Shown here piece after piece: positions 18,035-28,128 of a stretch of 64,000 nucleotides of DNA. The position numbers and the translations under genes are program-made. Position 1 is the first letter of the stretch. The number at the start of each line of letters is the position of its first letter. The stretch lies in NCBI GenBank assembly GCA_963798435.1, contig CAWCTF010000004.1, positions 992,001 to 1,056,000 on the forward strand, given 5' to 3'. The notes beneath the pieces are model-generated. The model ran no database searches. It saw nothing but the letters and a program-made list of their open reading frames with translations, and was not told the origin of the DNA. Source of the stretch: JALHST01 sp963798435 (GTDB lineage: Bacteria; Bacteroidota; Bacteroidia; Flavobacteriales; Flavobacteriaceae).

Positions 18035-19570
18035 ATGAACATGAAAAAGACAAGTATAATTTTAATCAGCATGTTTGCCATTGGTCTTTCGTCGTGCAGC
18101 AATCAACTTGACTTGCAACCCCTTGATCGCTTAACCACTGATACGTTCTACAAAACGCGTGCGGATTTTGATGGTGCCGTATTCGCTTCGTATTCATCCA
18201 TACAGGATTTTTATGGAACAAGTACCGAAAATCTTGGGGAATTTGGGGAGTTTTGGAAAATATCACTCACAATTACCGATGATGTTGCCGCCGATACGAA
18301 CCAGTCGGATCAAATATCGCAAGATGTAGATAACCTACTTCTTAGGTCGAGCGATGTGCCATTTGCTGCCGTCTATACCCAAATTTATGAGGGCATCTAT
18401 CGGGCCAATTTGGTGTTGGCGAACTTAGATGGCGATAATGATTTAACCGCTGCCGACAAAACCGTATTGGGTGCGGAAGCTAAATTTCTTCGCGCATGGT
18501 TCCATTTTCAAGCGATGAAAATGTTCGGCACGCCGCCATTAGCTATGGAAATCGTTGAGGGAATCAATAATCAGGCAAAACCAAACGCCACCACAGATGA
18601 ACTTTATGCCGCGATACTTGGCGATTTTGCAGATGCTGCTGCAGGCCTTCCGGCATCTTGGGATAGCAGTAATACGGGCAGGGCTACTTCATGGGCTGCC
18701 AAATCATATATTGGAAAAGTAAATGTTTGGAAAAAAGATTGGGCAACGGCAATTGCCTCCTTTCAAGATGTGGTAGACAATGGTCCTTATTCCCTGGTTC
18801 CTGATTATGAGCAGGTTTTTGCCTATAACAACGAAAACAACTCTGAATCTATTTTTGAGGTACAATACGGAGGTCCTTTTTCAGATGATAACCTGTGGGT
18901 TTTTGATGATACCCACTCTGAAGACTTTAAGGCTTCCCAAGGTACCGGTAGAGGGTGGTTTTGGGATGCAGCCAATGGGGCACCAGGTGGTAAATTAGGC
19001 TTCTGGGCGCCTACCCAAGATTTAGTGGACGCTTTTGAGCCGGGTGACCTTAGGACTAAAACTATTTTCTACCAGGCTGGCGACACGTACTATTCATTTG
19101 ACGGAACGCGGTACGAACTACCCTATGATGACACTTGGTCTACGACTAGTTTTACACTTAAGAAGTATCGTGGCTCTGTCAATGCCGTATCAGGTAATAG
19201 TTCTCCAAACGGGCAGGCAGATTACAACAACGAACGTTGGTTCCGATTTGCCGAACTAAAACTTCTCTACGCCGAAGCCTTGATTGAAGGAGGCGGGGAT
19301 TTATCCATTGCCGAACAACAGATCAATGATATTCGCAATCGTGCTGGTTTGCCCAATCTAGTACCTGGATCCGATTTGACGCAAGCAATGCGACAGGAAA
19401 AGCGGGTCGAGTTGGCATTAGAGCCACACCGTTGGTTTGATATTGTGCGCTGGGGAATTGGTTCTCAAGTTTTTGGTGCGAAATGGAATGACAAAGATGT
19501 TCTATTCCCTTTCCCATTATCTGAGATTGATCGTTCTGGTGGGCTGTTGAAACAAAACGATGGTTACTAG
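18035..19570 (+). CDS. SusD/RagB-family glycan-binding lipoprotein
   Basis: A 511-residue surface lipoprotein. The leader ends GLSSCSNQ, so the lipidated Cys follows a clear lipobox. The TPR-rich SusD core includes LGAEAKFLRAWFHFQAMKMFG, and the C-terminal region has LKLLYAEALIEGG and VELALEPHRWFDIVRWG, both standard RagB/SusD landmarks. It caps the SusC channel and binds the glycan. It lies 28 bp after susC. Two hairpins follow before the next gene, suggesting that susCD can be transcribed separately. Confidence 0.95.
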   Translation: MNMKKTSIILISMFAIGLSSCSNQLDLQPLDRLTTDTFYKTRADFDGAVFASYSSIQDFYGTSTENLGEFGEFWKISLTITDDVAADTNQSDQISQDVDNLLLRSSDVPFAAVYTQIYEGIYRANLVLANLDGDNDLTAADKTVLGAEAKFLRAWFHFQAMKMFGTPPLAMEIVEGINNQAKPNATTDELYAAILGDFADAAAGLPASWDSSNTGRATSWAAKSYIGKVNVWKKDWATAIASFQDVVDNGPYSLVPDYEQVFAYNNENNSESIFEVQYGGPFSDDNLWVFDDTHSEDFKASQGTGRGWFWDAANGAPGGKLGFWAPTQDLVDAFEPGDLRTKTIFYQAGDTYYSFDGTRYELPYDDTWSTTSFTLKKYRGSVNAVSGNSSPNGQADYNNERWFRFAELKLLYAEALIEGGGDLSIAEQQINDIRNRAGLPNLVPGSDLTQAMRQEKRVELALEPHRWFDIVRWGIGSQVFGAKWNDKDVLFPFPLSEIDRSGGLLKQNDGY

Positions 19571-19575
19571 AAATC

Positions 19576-19599
19576 TTTAACGTTTGAAATAACGTTAAA
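19576..19599 (+). terminator. Hairpin after susD
   Basis: TTTAACGT (19576-19583) and ACGTTAAA (19592-19599) form a perfect 8-bp stem around an 8-nt loop, six bases after the susD stop. There is no U-tract directly behind it. It may stabilise the susCD message 3' end or act with the hairpin that follows. Confidence 0.4.
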
Positions 19600-19623
19600 T
19601 TAGTTTGAGTTAGTTTATTTGGG

Positions 19624-19662
19624 AATCCAATCTATTAAATTTAGGTTGGATTTCTAATTTTA
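19624..19662 (+). terminator. Probable intergenic terminator/attenuator between susD and FG-GAP genes
   Basis: AATCCAA (19624-19630) pairs with TTGGATT (19646-19652) and is followed by TTCTAATTTTAA. The AT-rich stem and T-run are consistent with a weak intrinsic terminator 20 bp before the FG-GAP gene start. Read-through would let the downstream lipoproteins be made at a lower level. Confidence 0.45.
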
Positions 19663-19680
19663 AGTTCCCATATTCACTTT

Positions 19681-22600
19681 ATGACTTATAATTTCAAAGT
19701 AAAACAGTGGTATTTTTTTAGTTTTATAGGTTTGTTTTTGATTTTTAGTTCCTGTCACCAAAGTAAAACTACCCTATTTAAAGAGCTTTCCCCTAAAGAG
19801 ACTGGCATACAATTCAATAATGCCTTGGTTTTAGGTGGCGACCCTTCTGTGCTTGAATTTGAATATATGTATAATGGCGCTGGGGTAGCCATTGCGGATT
19901 TTGATTTGGATGGCCTTCAAGATATTTATTTTACCGGTAACATGGTAAGTAATCGTTTATATCGCAATTTAGGGGGTTTTAAATTTGAAGACCTTACAGA
20001 GTCGGCCAATGTGGGATCAGTAAAATGGTCAAACGGAGTCGCAATCGTGGACATTAATCAAGATGGCTATCCAGACATCTATGTGTGCCGAGGAGGTCCC
20101 AGGGGATCTATCGGTGCGGATCGAGCCAATTTGCTTTTTATCAATAACGGGCTAAAAGGGGGTAAACTTAGCTTTACGGAAGCAGCTTCCTCATGGGGTC
20201 TCGCTGACGAAGGGTACTCGGTACAAGCCGCCTTTTTTGATTATGACCGGGATGGAGATCTTGATATGTATTTACTTAGCAACGCGCTCGTAGATTTTAA
20301 TCGCAATACGTCAAGACCAAAGGACCGCACAGGGAAAGCCCCTTCCGCCGACAAACTATTTCGAAATAATGGGGATCAAACTTTTACCGATGTCTCCGCT
20401 TCTTCAGGTATTTTAATTGAAGGGTTTGGTCTTGGGGTCGAAATATGCGATTTGAACAATGACGGATGGCCCGATGTATATGTATCAAACGATTTTCTAA
20501 CAGATGACCTTCTATATATTAACCAAAAAGACGGCAATTTCTTAAATGAGAATGCCTCGTATTTTAGACACCTTACCTTTAATGGGATGGGTAACGATAT
20601 AGCCGATGTGAACAATGATGGCAATATGGATGTTGTGGTATTAGATATGTTGCCTCCCGACAATAAAAGATGGAAACTGACCATGATGGGCAATAATTAT
20701 GACGAGTTCGAAACAGGCCAATCCTATGGGTATCAACCGCAATATATCCGAAATACACTGCAATTGAACAACGGGAACGGTTCATTTAGCGAAGTAGGCC
20801 AGATTGCAGGTATTTCAGCCACCGAATGGAGCTGGAGTGCCCTCTTTGCCGATTTTGATCAGGATGGTGCTAACGACCTATGCATAACCAACGGATATCG
20901 ACAAGATATTACCAACCTTGATTTTATGGTGTATGGTAATCAGATTTTGGCCATGGGAACAGAAGCGGCCAACAGGCAACAGCGCTTAGACGAACTCAAT
21001 AAATTACCAGGCATAAAACTGCCTAATTTCTTTTACCATAATCAAGGCAACTTAACTTTTAAAGATGAATCGGAAGCAGTAGGATTTACAAAGCCTACCT
21101 ATTCAAATGGCATGGCCTACGCCGATTTTGATAATGATGGTGATCTCGATCTGGTTATAAATAACATAGATGATCCCGCGCTTATTTATGAAAATCAAAC
21201 CAAATTAACTGATGACAACCATTATTTGAAAGTAAAATTTCATGGAGAAGCTCCTAATCTGGAGGGTTTTGGGAGCGAAGTGGTACTCTATTATCAAAAT
21301 CAAATTCAAAAGCAGTATTTTTCACCGTATCGTGGGTACTTGTCAACCGTGGAGCAAACACTTCATTTTGGCCTGGGTAAGGTCACAAAACTTGACAGTA
21401 TCGTAGTTACTTGGCCTGATCGATCTGAACAAGTATTAAAAGACATACCTGTAAATCAAGAGCTGATAGTTAGCCAAAAAGATGCAAAAGAATCGCTTAA
21501 AAAAACGGTTTCGACTTCAACACCTACCCTTTTTCATGAGACTGATAGCTTGTTTACTTTTGTGCATCACGAAGATGACTTCGTTGATTTTAAAGTGCAA
21601 GCACTTCTTCCACATATGCATTCCCGAAATGGTCCCGGCCTTTCAGTAGGGGATATAAATAATGATTCCAAGGAAGATTTTTACGTGGGTGGGGCAACTG
21701 GTCAATCGGGGGCCCTAATGGTACAGCAAGCCAATGGTACGTTTAAAAACGAGCCTTTTCCAGAAAACGAAAGCGATGATATGGGCGCCTTGTTCTTTGA
21801 TGCCGACAATGATGGTGACCAAGATCTTTATATCGTAAGCGGAGGCGCATCCCGTCCTGTAGGAGATATTTCTTATCAAGATCGATTTTATCAAAATGAT
21901 GGAACGGGTGCTTTTCAAAAATTGAATGCGCTGCCCGATTTTCCGGTTAGCGGCTCCGTTGTAGCAGCTTCTGACTATGATAAAGACGGGGATTTAGACT
22001 TGTTTGTAGGGGGAAGGGTTCGCCCTGGGGAATACCCCATGCCGCCAACCAGTCTGCTGATGCTAAATAAAAGCACTCCAGGGAGTATAAAATTTGAGAA
22101 AGACCCGCAGCCCATAACCGAAACTTTTGCCCAATTGGGCATGGTGACAGGAGCTATATGGACCGACTTTAACAATGATACATGGCCCGATTTGATTGTC
22201 GTAGGTGAATTTATGCCCATTCGATTTTTTCAGAATAGCAACGGAAAACTCAATGAAGTTACAGAGGAAACTGGGTTAGACCATACCAACGGCTGGTGGA
22301 ATAGTATTACTTCCGGAGATTTCGATAATGACGGGGACACCGACTATATTTTAGGAAATCTCGGATTGAATAGCCGATACAAAGCGAGTATTGCCGAGCC
22401 CTTGTGCATTTATGCCAAGGATTATGATAAAAATGGTCAAATAGATCCGGTGATGTGTTATTACGTTGATGGCGTAAATTATGTCGCCCATTCTAGAAAT
22501 GATCTAATCAAACAGATCAACGCCATGAGAGGTAGGTTCCGGACCTATTCCGATTATGCCAATGCAACCTTTGCGGAATCCTTTTTAAAGGAAGAAATCG

Positions 22601-23199
22601 CCGATGCCTATGTCGTAAAGAGTGAGACCTTCGCAAGTAGCTACCTAGAAAATTTAGGTTCCGGAAAATTTAGGATTTCCGAGCTTCCTAGAATTGCACA
22701 GATAGCACCTATTTATGGGACTATGGTTGGCGATTTTAATGGAGATACTAATTTGGATGTCCTGGCCGTTGGCAATTTTTACAGTGGCGAAGTATTCTCA
22801 GGGAGATACGATGCTTCCATCGGATGGTTATTAGCGGGTGATGGAAAAGGTGGGTTCTCGCCCATGGATGTATCTAAAAGCGGATTTTTTGTGAAGGGGG
22901 ATGCCAAGAGCATGGTAAACGTTTTTGCCGATGGCAAAGAACTTACCATTGTAGGTATTAATAATGATAGTCTTAAAACCTTCTCGCGTCCGGTTCGGCA
23001 AAATACCTACTTGCCCCGACAGGATGAGGTTTCGGCGATTATACAATTCAAAGATGGAAAATATCAGAAAATAGACTTCCATTATGGATCTGGGTATCTG
23101 TCCCAGCCAAGTAGAAGATTTTATATTCCCGCTGGGGCCATTTCGGTCAAAGTGATGGATGCTACAGGTAAAGAAACCGAAATTCTACCCCTACCATGA
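19681..23199 (+). CDS. Large FG-GAP/VCBS repeat lipoprotein with ASPIC/UnbV domain (copy 1)
   Basis: A 1172-residue lipoprotein (leader FLIFSSC, Cys about residue 25). Repeated FG-GAP/VCBS blades carry Ca-binding loops such as DFDLDGLQD, DYDRDGDLD and DFDNDGDTD, implying two beta-propellers. An ASPIC/UnbV segment separates them (about 500-590, including LHFGLGKVTKLDSIVVTWPD), and a second repeat set follows to about 1070. These CRTAC1-like proteins are secreted carbohydrate- or protein-binding factors often encoded beside SusCD; the biochemical role is not established. Its stop overlaps the next ATG (ATGA). A tandem duplicate follows at 23196. Confidence 0.85.
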   Translation: MTYNFKVKQWYFFSFIGLFLIFSSCHQSKTTLFKELSPKETGIQFNNALVLGGDPSVLEFEYMYNGAGVAIADFDLDGLQDIYFTGNMVSNRLYRNLGGFKFEDLTESANVGSVKWSNGVAIVDINQDGYPDIYVCRGGPRGSIGADRANLLFINNGLKGGKLSFTEAASSWGLADEGYSVQAAFFDYDRDGDLDMYLLSNALVDFNRNTSRPKDRTGKAPSADKLFRNNGDQTFTDVSASSGILIEGFGLGVEICDLNNDGWPDVYVSNDFLTDDLLYINQKDGNFLNENASYFRHLTFNGMGNDIADVNNDGNMDVVVLDMLPPDNKRWKLTMMGNNYDEFETGQSYGYQPQYIRNTLQLNNGNGSFSEVGQIAGISATEWSWSALFADFDQDGANDLCITNGYRQDITNLDFMVYGNQILAMGTEAANRQQRLDELNKLPGIKLPNFFYHNQGNLTFKDESEAVGFTKPTYSNGMAYADFDNDGDLDLVINNIDDPALIYENQTKLTDDNHYLKVKFHGEAPNLEGFGSEVVLYYQNQIQKQYFSPYRGYLSTVEQTLHFGLGKVTKLDSIVVTWPDRSEQVLKDIPVNQELIVSQKDAKESLKKTVSTSTPTLFHETDSLFTFVHHEDDFVDFKVQALLPHMHSRNGPGLSVGDINNDSKEDFYVGGATGQSGALMVQQANGTFKNEPFPENESDDMGALFFDADNDGDQDLYIVSGGASRPVGDISYQDRFYQNDGTGAFQKLNALPDFPVSGSVVAASDYDKDGDLDLFVGGRVRPGEYPMPPTSLLMLNKSTPGSIKFEKDPQPITETFAQLGMVTGAIWTDFNNDTWPDLIVVGEFMPIRFFQNSNGKLNEVTEETGLDHTNGWWNSITSGDFDNDGDTDYILGNLGLNSRYKASIAEPLCIYAKDYDKNGQIDPVMCYYVDGVNYVAHSRNDLIKQINAMRGRFRTYSDYANATFAESFLKEEIADAYVVKSETFASSYLENLGSGKFRISELPRIAQIAPIYGTMVGDFNGDTNLDVLAVGNFYSGEVFSGRYDASIGWLLAGDGKGGFSPMDVSKSGFFVKGDAKSMVNVFADGKELTIVGINNDSLKTFSRPVRQNTYLPRQDEVSAIIQFKDGKYQKIDFHYGSGYLSQPSRRFYIPAGAISVKVMDATGKETEILPLP

Positions 23200-26100
23200 C
23201 GCTGTCAAAAACATGCATTGCAATTTTTTGTGTAGTATTGTTTTCCTACTCATGTGGGCGAAATGCGCCCACCTTATTCAAGTTGCTTGACGCAAATCGC
23301 ACCGGCATTGATTTCGAGAACACCATCAAGGAAAACGACAGCATTAACGTATTCAGGTTTATGAATATTTATACAGGTGCAGGGGTTGCAATAGGGGATA
23401 TTGATAATGACGGCTTAGAGGATATTTATTTCAGCGGCAATATGGTCTCGGGGAGGCTTTATCGAAATAAAGGAAATCTAAAATTTGAGGACATTACCGA
23501 AAAATCAGGCCTCTTAAGTACGAAATGGGGCACCGGAGTGTCCATGGTAGATATTAATCAAGATGGTCTTTTAGATATCTATGTCTGTGTTTCTGGTGGT
23601 GCAAAGGAATCAGAAAGAGCCAATTTGCTTTACATCAATAATGGCGACTTGACCTTTACTGAAAAAGCGGCCGAATATGGGCTTGCAGATACCAGACAAA
23701 GCATGCAAGCGGCCTTTTTTGATTATGACAAGGATAATGACTTGGATATGTACTTATTGGTGAACCCCGCGGCTTATGAGTATAAGGTAAATGTAAGCAC
23801 CCCTAGAATGCTCAACGGAGAATCTGTGAGCAATGATCGTCTCTATCGAAATGATGGGAACGGTAAATTTACCGATGTTTCAAAAGAGGCCGGTATTATG
23901 GTGGAAGGCTATGGCCTTGGTCTTGCAATATCGGATATCAACAATGACTCCTGGCCAGATATTTACGTTTCCAACGATTTTATTGGTAACGACATTATGT
24001 ACATCAATCAAAAAGACGGCACTTTTAAGGATGAGATAACGCAGCATGTCAAGCATACTTCGTATGCTGGAATGGGCAACGATGTTGCCGATATTGATAA
24101 TAATGGAAAGCCGGATATATTGGTTCTCGATATGCGCCCTGAGGATAATAAACGTCAAAAATTAATAATCTCCTCAACCGGTTATGATCGCTTCCAAGCA
24201 ATGCTGCAAGCAGGGTATAACCCCCAATATAGTAGAAATACGCTACAGATAAATCAAGGCCTCAACAAGTTTAGTGAAGTAGGGTTCTTGTCCGGGATTA
24301 GCAGTACTGACTGGAGCTGGAGTCCGCTTTTGGCCGATTACGACAACGACGGCCTTAAAGATCTCTACATAACCAATGGCTTTTTAAGGGATCTAGGTAA
24401 CTTGGATTACATTCATTATCAAAATGTATATGATACGCCACTGGGAGATAAGGAGACGAAAATAAATCAAAAATTGGCATCCATCCAAAACCTGCCAAAA
24501 GCACAATTGATCAATTATGCCTATCGGAACAATGGGGACATGACCTTTGAAAAAGTGTCTAATAAATGGGGTATACGAGAAGCAAGCTGTTCTAATGGGG
24601 CCTCATATGCCGATCTCGACAATGATGGTGATTTGGATTTGGTAGTCAATAATGTGGACCAACCTGCTTTTGTGTATGAAAATTTGAGCAACTTATCTAA
24701 AGAAAATAACTTCTTGCGCATAAAACTCCGTGGAAAGCCGGGAAATCTAGAGGGAATTGGGGCCCAAATAAAAATTACATCAGGAGGTAAGAGTCAATAT
24801 GACCAGCACTTCTTAAGCCGAGGTTATGAGTCAAGTGTAGATCCGAACATCCATTTTGGTCTTGGTACGAATACAACAATCGACAGTGTCGAAATATGGT
24901 GGCCCGATGATACCTATCAACTTATTGAACATCAAGTTACCAATCAAATTTTGGAGTTGAGACAATCGGAGGCTAAATTTCAAAAAAACAAAGGCATCCT
25001 TACCCAAAAAAGTCAATGGGTATCAGATGTTACCGATAGTGTAGGCGCAAACTTTAAGCATATAGAAGACAATATGGTAGATTTTAAATTACAGCCCATA
25101 TTGCCCCACATGCACTCTCGAAATGGCCCGGGTATTGCAGTGGCCGATGTGAATTCAGATGGCCTTGAGGATTTCTACATTGGTGGTGCGGCCAACCAAT
25201 CTGGAAGCCTATTCTTTCAAAAACCAGATGGTACCTTTGCGTCTAGAGAACTTGGGATGGATAGCCAATTTGAAGATATGGGAAGTTTGTTTTTCGATGC
25301 AAATGGAGATGGACATCCTGATTTATATGTGGTAAGTGGGGGCGTGTTGCCGACATCAAACAGCAATAATTACCAAGATCGTTTGTATTTGAACGATGGG
25401 AAGGGGAATTTCACAAAATCAGCGCTATTGCCCGATATTACGGCGAGTGGTTCATGTGTTACAGCAATTGATTTTGATAAAGATGGGGACTTGGACCTTT
25501 TTGTTGGAGGCCGTGTTGATCCCGGAAAATACCCAATGCCGGCCAAAAGCTATCTGCTGGAGAACGAATATGATGCCAATACCGGGAAAACCAGGTTTAT
25601 CGATATCAGTAATAAGATAAATGATTGGGAAGTATTAACCATGGTCACGGCTGCGTTATGGACCGATTACGATAATGATGGCTGGACCGATCTTATCGCT
25701 GTCGGCGAATTCATGCCAATTACTTTTTTTCACAATGATCATGGGAAACTCGTCTTGGCCACTGAAAAAACGGGCCTTACTAAAACAGAAGGTTGGTGGA
25801 ATAGCATGGTTGGGGGAGATTTTGATCAGGACGGGGATACTGATTATATTTTAGGAAATCTAGGCCTCAATTCAAAATTTAAGGCCACAACAGATGAACC
25901 GCTATGTATTTACGCCAGTGATTTCAATAAAGATGGTCAAATCGATCCCGTAATGTGTTATTTTATTGAGGGTGAGAACCAATTGGCGCATTCAAGGGAT
26001 GAAATCATCGGACAAATAAATGCTATGAGAAGCCGGTTTCAAACGTATGAGTCGTATGCGGAATCTACCTTTAAAAACTCCTTCTTGCCCGAGGAACTTG

Positions 26101-26720
26101 AAGCGGCCTATGTGGTAAAAAGTTATAATTTTGCAAGTAGTTACCTTGAAAACCAAGGAAATGGGAAATTTGAACTCACTTCCTTGCCATTAAATGTTCA
26201 GACGGCACCCGTTGAAGGAATGGTTGTTGATGATATTGATCGAGATGGAAATTTAGATGTAATGATTACCGGGAACTCCTATGCCACAGAAGCTTCCACT
26301 GGTAGATATGATGCTTTAACGGGTATTTTATTAAAAGGAAATGGTTCGGGTGGGTTTTTAAATGTTCCCTTGGATAAAAGTGGTTTTATAAGTGATTTAG
26401 ATGGAAGCGGTTTATCGATTCTTCGAGGTTCACATGGAAATTCCTATATTTTATCCGCCAGTAATGATGGCCCATTAAAAGTATTTGCATCGCAACCTAG
26501 TGGCGATAAGAATAGCATATATCAGGTACCTTTCGATGTTCAATTTGCGGAAATAACACGCAATGATGGCATAACATACAAATTGGAATTTTACAACGGT
26601 GCTGGCTACCTTTCCCAAAGTACGAGAAGCATCGTAATCGATGACCGGATTAACGAAATAAGAACGACAAATGTTACAGGAGTTACAAAAACAGTATATT
26701 CACATGAGGCCCTCAACTAA
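23196..26720 (+). CDS. Large FG-GAP/VCBS repeat lipoprotein with ASPIC/UnbV domain (copy 2)
   Basis: A 1174-residue paralogue of the upstream gene with the same order: leader with Cys (LFSYSCGRN), FG-GAP blades (GDIDNDGLED, DYDKDNDLD, DFDKDGDLD), central ASPIC/UnbV segment (HFGLGTNTTIDSVEIWWPDD) and a second propeller beginning near MHSRNGPGIAV. Conserved landmarks shared by both copies, such as LPHMHSRNGPG and INAMR-RF-TY, point to a family-specific function beyond generic repeats. Start and stop overlap with copy 1 by 4 bp, and it overlaps the PAP2 gene by 17 bp, so the three are translationally coupled. Confidence 0.85.
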   Translation: MTLSKTCIAIFCVVLFSYSCGRNAPTLFKLLDANRTGIDFENTIKENDSINVFRFMNIYTGAGVAIGDIDNDGLEDIYFSGNMVSGRLYRNKGNLKFEDITEKSGLLSTKWGTGVSMVDINQDGLLDIYVCVSGGAKESERANLLYINNGDLTFTEKAAEYGLADTRQSMQAAFFDYDKDNDLDMYLLVNPAAYEYKVNVSTPRMLNGESVSNDRLYRNDGNGKFTDVSKEAGIMVEGYGLGLAISDINNDSWPDIYVSNDFIGNDIMYINQKDGTFKDEITQHVKHTSYAGMGNDVADIDNNGKPDILVLDMRPEDNKRQKLIISSTGYDRFQAMLQAGYNPQYSRNTLQINQGLNKFSEVGFLSGISSTDWSWSPLLADYDNDGLKDLYITNGFLRDLGNLDYIHYQNVYDTPLGDKETKINQKLASIQNLPKAQLINYAYRNNGDMTFEKVSNKWGIREASCSNGASYADLDNDGDLDLVVNNVDQPAFVYENLSNLSKENNFLRIKLRGKPGNLEGIGAQIKITSGGKSQYDQHFLSRGYESSVDPNIHFGLGTNTTIDSVEIWWPDDTYQLIEHQVTNQILELRQSEAKFQKNKGILTQKSQWVSDVTDSVGANFKHIEDNMVDFKLQPILPHMHSRNGPGIAVADVNSDGLEDFYIGGAANQSGSLFFQKPDGTFASRELGMDSQFEDMGSLFFDANGDGHPDLYVVSGGVLPTSNSNNYQDRLYLNDGKGNFTKSALLPDITASGSCVTAIDFDKDGDLDLFVGGRVDPGKYPMPAKSYLLENEYDANTGKTRFIDISNKINDWEVLTMVTAALWTDYDNDGWTDLIAVGEFMPITFFHNDHGKLVLATEKTGLTKTEGWWNSMVGGDFDQDGDTDYILGNLGLNSKFKATTDEPLCIYASDFNKDGQIDPVMCYFIEGENQLAHSRDEIIGQINAMRSRFQTYESYAESTFKNSFLPEELEAAYVVKSYNFASSYLENQGNGKFELTSLPLNVQTAPVEGMVVDDIDRDGNLDVMITGNSYATEASTGRYDALTGILLKGNGSGGFLNVPLDKSGFISDLDGSGLSILRGSHGNSYILSASNDGPLKVFASQPSGDKNSIYQVPFDVQFAEITRNDGITYKLEFYNGAGYLSQSTRSIVIDDRINEIRTTNVTGVTKTVYSHEALN

Positions 26721-28029
26721 ATTATATTGTGTGTTTTGTTTGGTCATTTTAGGATGCACCCCACACTATGATCAACAAAAGCTTGATGCCTATTTTAAAG
26801 ATGGCCTACCACAGTACAATCGCCAACTGACCGATGTAATTGTAGCGGATATCTTTACACCTCCCGTTGCTAGTCGCATCTATGCCTATTCAAATATAGC
26901 CGCCTACGAAGGTATCCGTTTTATGGATTCAACAAACGTTTCATTGGTAGGGCAATTGAATGGTTTAAAGGCGCTTAGTTTTCCTGAAAAAAATAAAACG
27001 TACTACTATCCTTTGGTATCGTTGGTTGCGTTTACGGATGTGGCCGGGGCATTGGTCTTTAACATGGAAAAAGTAGCGCAAATGAAAACGAAAATGCTCG
27101 AAGAAGTCCAGGAAATCGGCATGGATGAAAACACCTTTGAGAATTCTGTTGCATACGGTGATACCTTGGCTAAGGAAGTTTTGTCATGGGCCTCGAAAGA
27201 TGGGTATCTTAGGCGTACGGCATTGCCTAGATATAGCGTAACCGATGATCCCGGAAGATGGCGACCGACGCCCCCTGACTATATGGAAGCCATTGAACCC
27301 CATTGGAATACCATTCGGCCCTTTGTTCTTGATTCGGCGGCACAGGTTGACCCAGGATTACCTACTAACTTCGACCAATCGGAAGGATCCGAATTTTATA
27401 AGGAGGCACTTGATGTTTATGAAACTGTAAAGCAAATTGATTCGACCAAGTTTAATATTGCAAAATTCTGGGATTGTAACCCAAATATCTCCCATACCAA
27501 TGGGCATGTCATGTTTTTTAAACAACAAATTTCACCGGGGGGCCATTGGATTCACATTACGGCCCAGATATTGAAAGAACAAAATGCAGGTCCCGTCATG
27601 GCCGCTGAAACGCTCTCAATGGTAACCATTGCAATTGCAGATGGTTTTATCAGTTGTTGGGACCAAAAATATAAGAGCAACCTCACGCGACCGGAGACTT
27701 TTATAAATAAATATATCGATGCCGATTGGGCACCTATTTTGCAAACACCCGCTTTCCCAGAGCACACTTCCGGTCACAGCGTGGTTTCAACTGCTGCTGC
27801 TACCGTATTGACGCACCTTATTGGCGCGGATTATTCATTTGTTGATGCTACCGAAGTGCCGTATGGCTTACCTACTAGAAATTTCAAATCTTTTATGGAT
27901 GCCTCACAAGAGGCAGCGATAAGTAGATTGTATGGTGGAATTCATTACAGACCGGCAATTGAAAAGGGGAAACAACAAGGTCATGACATCGGCGAGCTGG
28001 TTGTAGCAAAATTAAAGATGCATAAATAA
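26704..28029 (+). CDS. PAP2 / vanadium-haloperoxidase-like lipoprotein
   Basis: Start taken at ATG 26704 (MRPSTKLYCVFCLVILGC), which opens a lipoprotein leader; it overlaps the end of the preceding gene by 17 bp. Of 441 residues, the C-terminal part has the PAP2/VHPO signature: KYKSNLTRP (K-x6-RP), EHTSGH (normally PSGH) and SRLYGGIHYRPA (SR-x5-H-x3). The last motif ends in Ala where acid phosphatases have Asp. The family contains vanadate-dependent haloperoxidases and phosphatases, and the fold alone does not distinguish them. The predicted location is the outer membrane or surface, with the FG-GAP proteins as likely partners. Confidence 0.75.
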   Translation: MRPSTKLYCVFCLVILGCTPHYDQQKLDAYFKDGLPQYNRQLTDVIVADIFTPPVASRIYAYSNIAAYEGIRFMDSTNVSLVGQLNGLKALSFPEKNKTYYYPLVSLVAFTDVAGALVFNMEKVAQMKTKMLEEVQEIGMDENTFENSVAYGDTLAKEVLSWASKDGYLRRTALPRYSVTDDPGRWRPTPPDYMEAIEPHWNTIRPFVLDSAAQVDPGLPTNFDQSEGSEFYKEALDVYETVKQIDSTKFNIAKFWDCNPNISHTNGHVMFFKQQISPGGHWIHITAQILKEQNAGPVMAAETLSMVTIAIADGFISCWDQKYKSNLTRPETFINKYIDADWAPILQTPAFPEHTSGHSVVSTAAATVLTHLIGADYSFVDATEVPYGLPTRNFKSFMDASQEAAISRLYGGIHYRPAIEKGKQQGHDIGELVVAKLKMHK

Positions 28030-28128
28030 AGTATGTATTCTTTTCTTAGGGTATAGGTCGGGTCACTTTTCAAGAGCGGTCAAAAAAGGGTTGAATTGTT
28101 CGCGGGAATCGTCCACTTAAAACACTTT

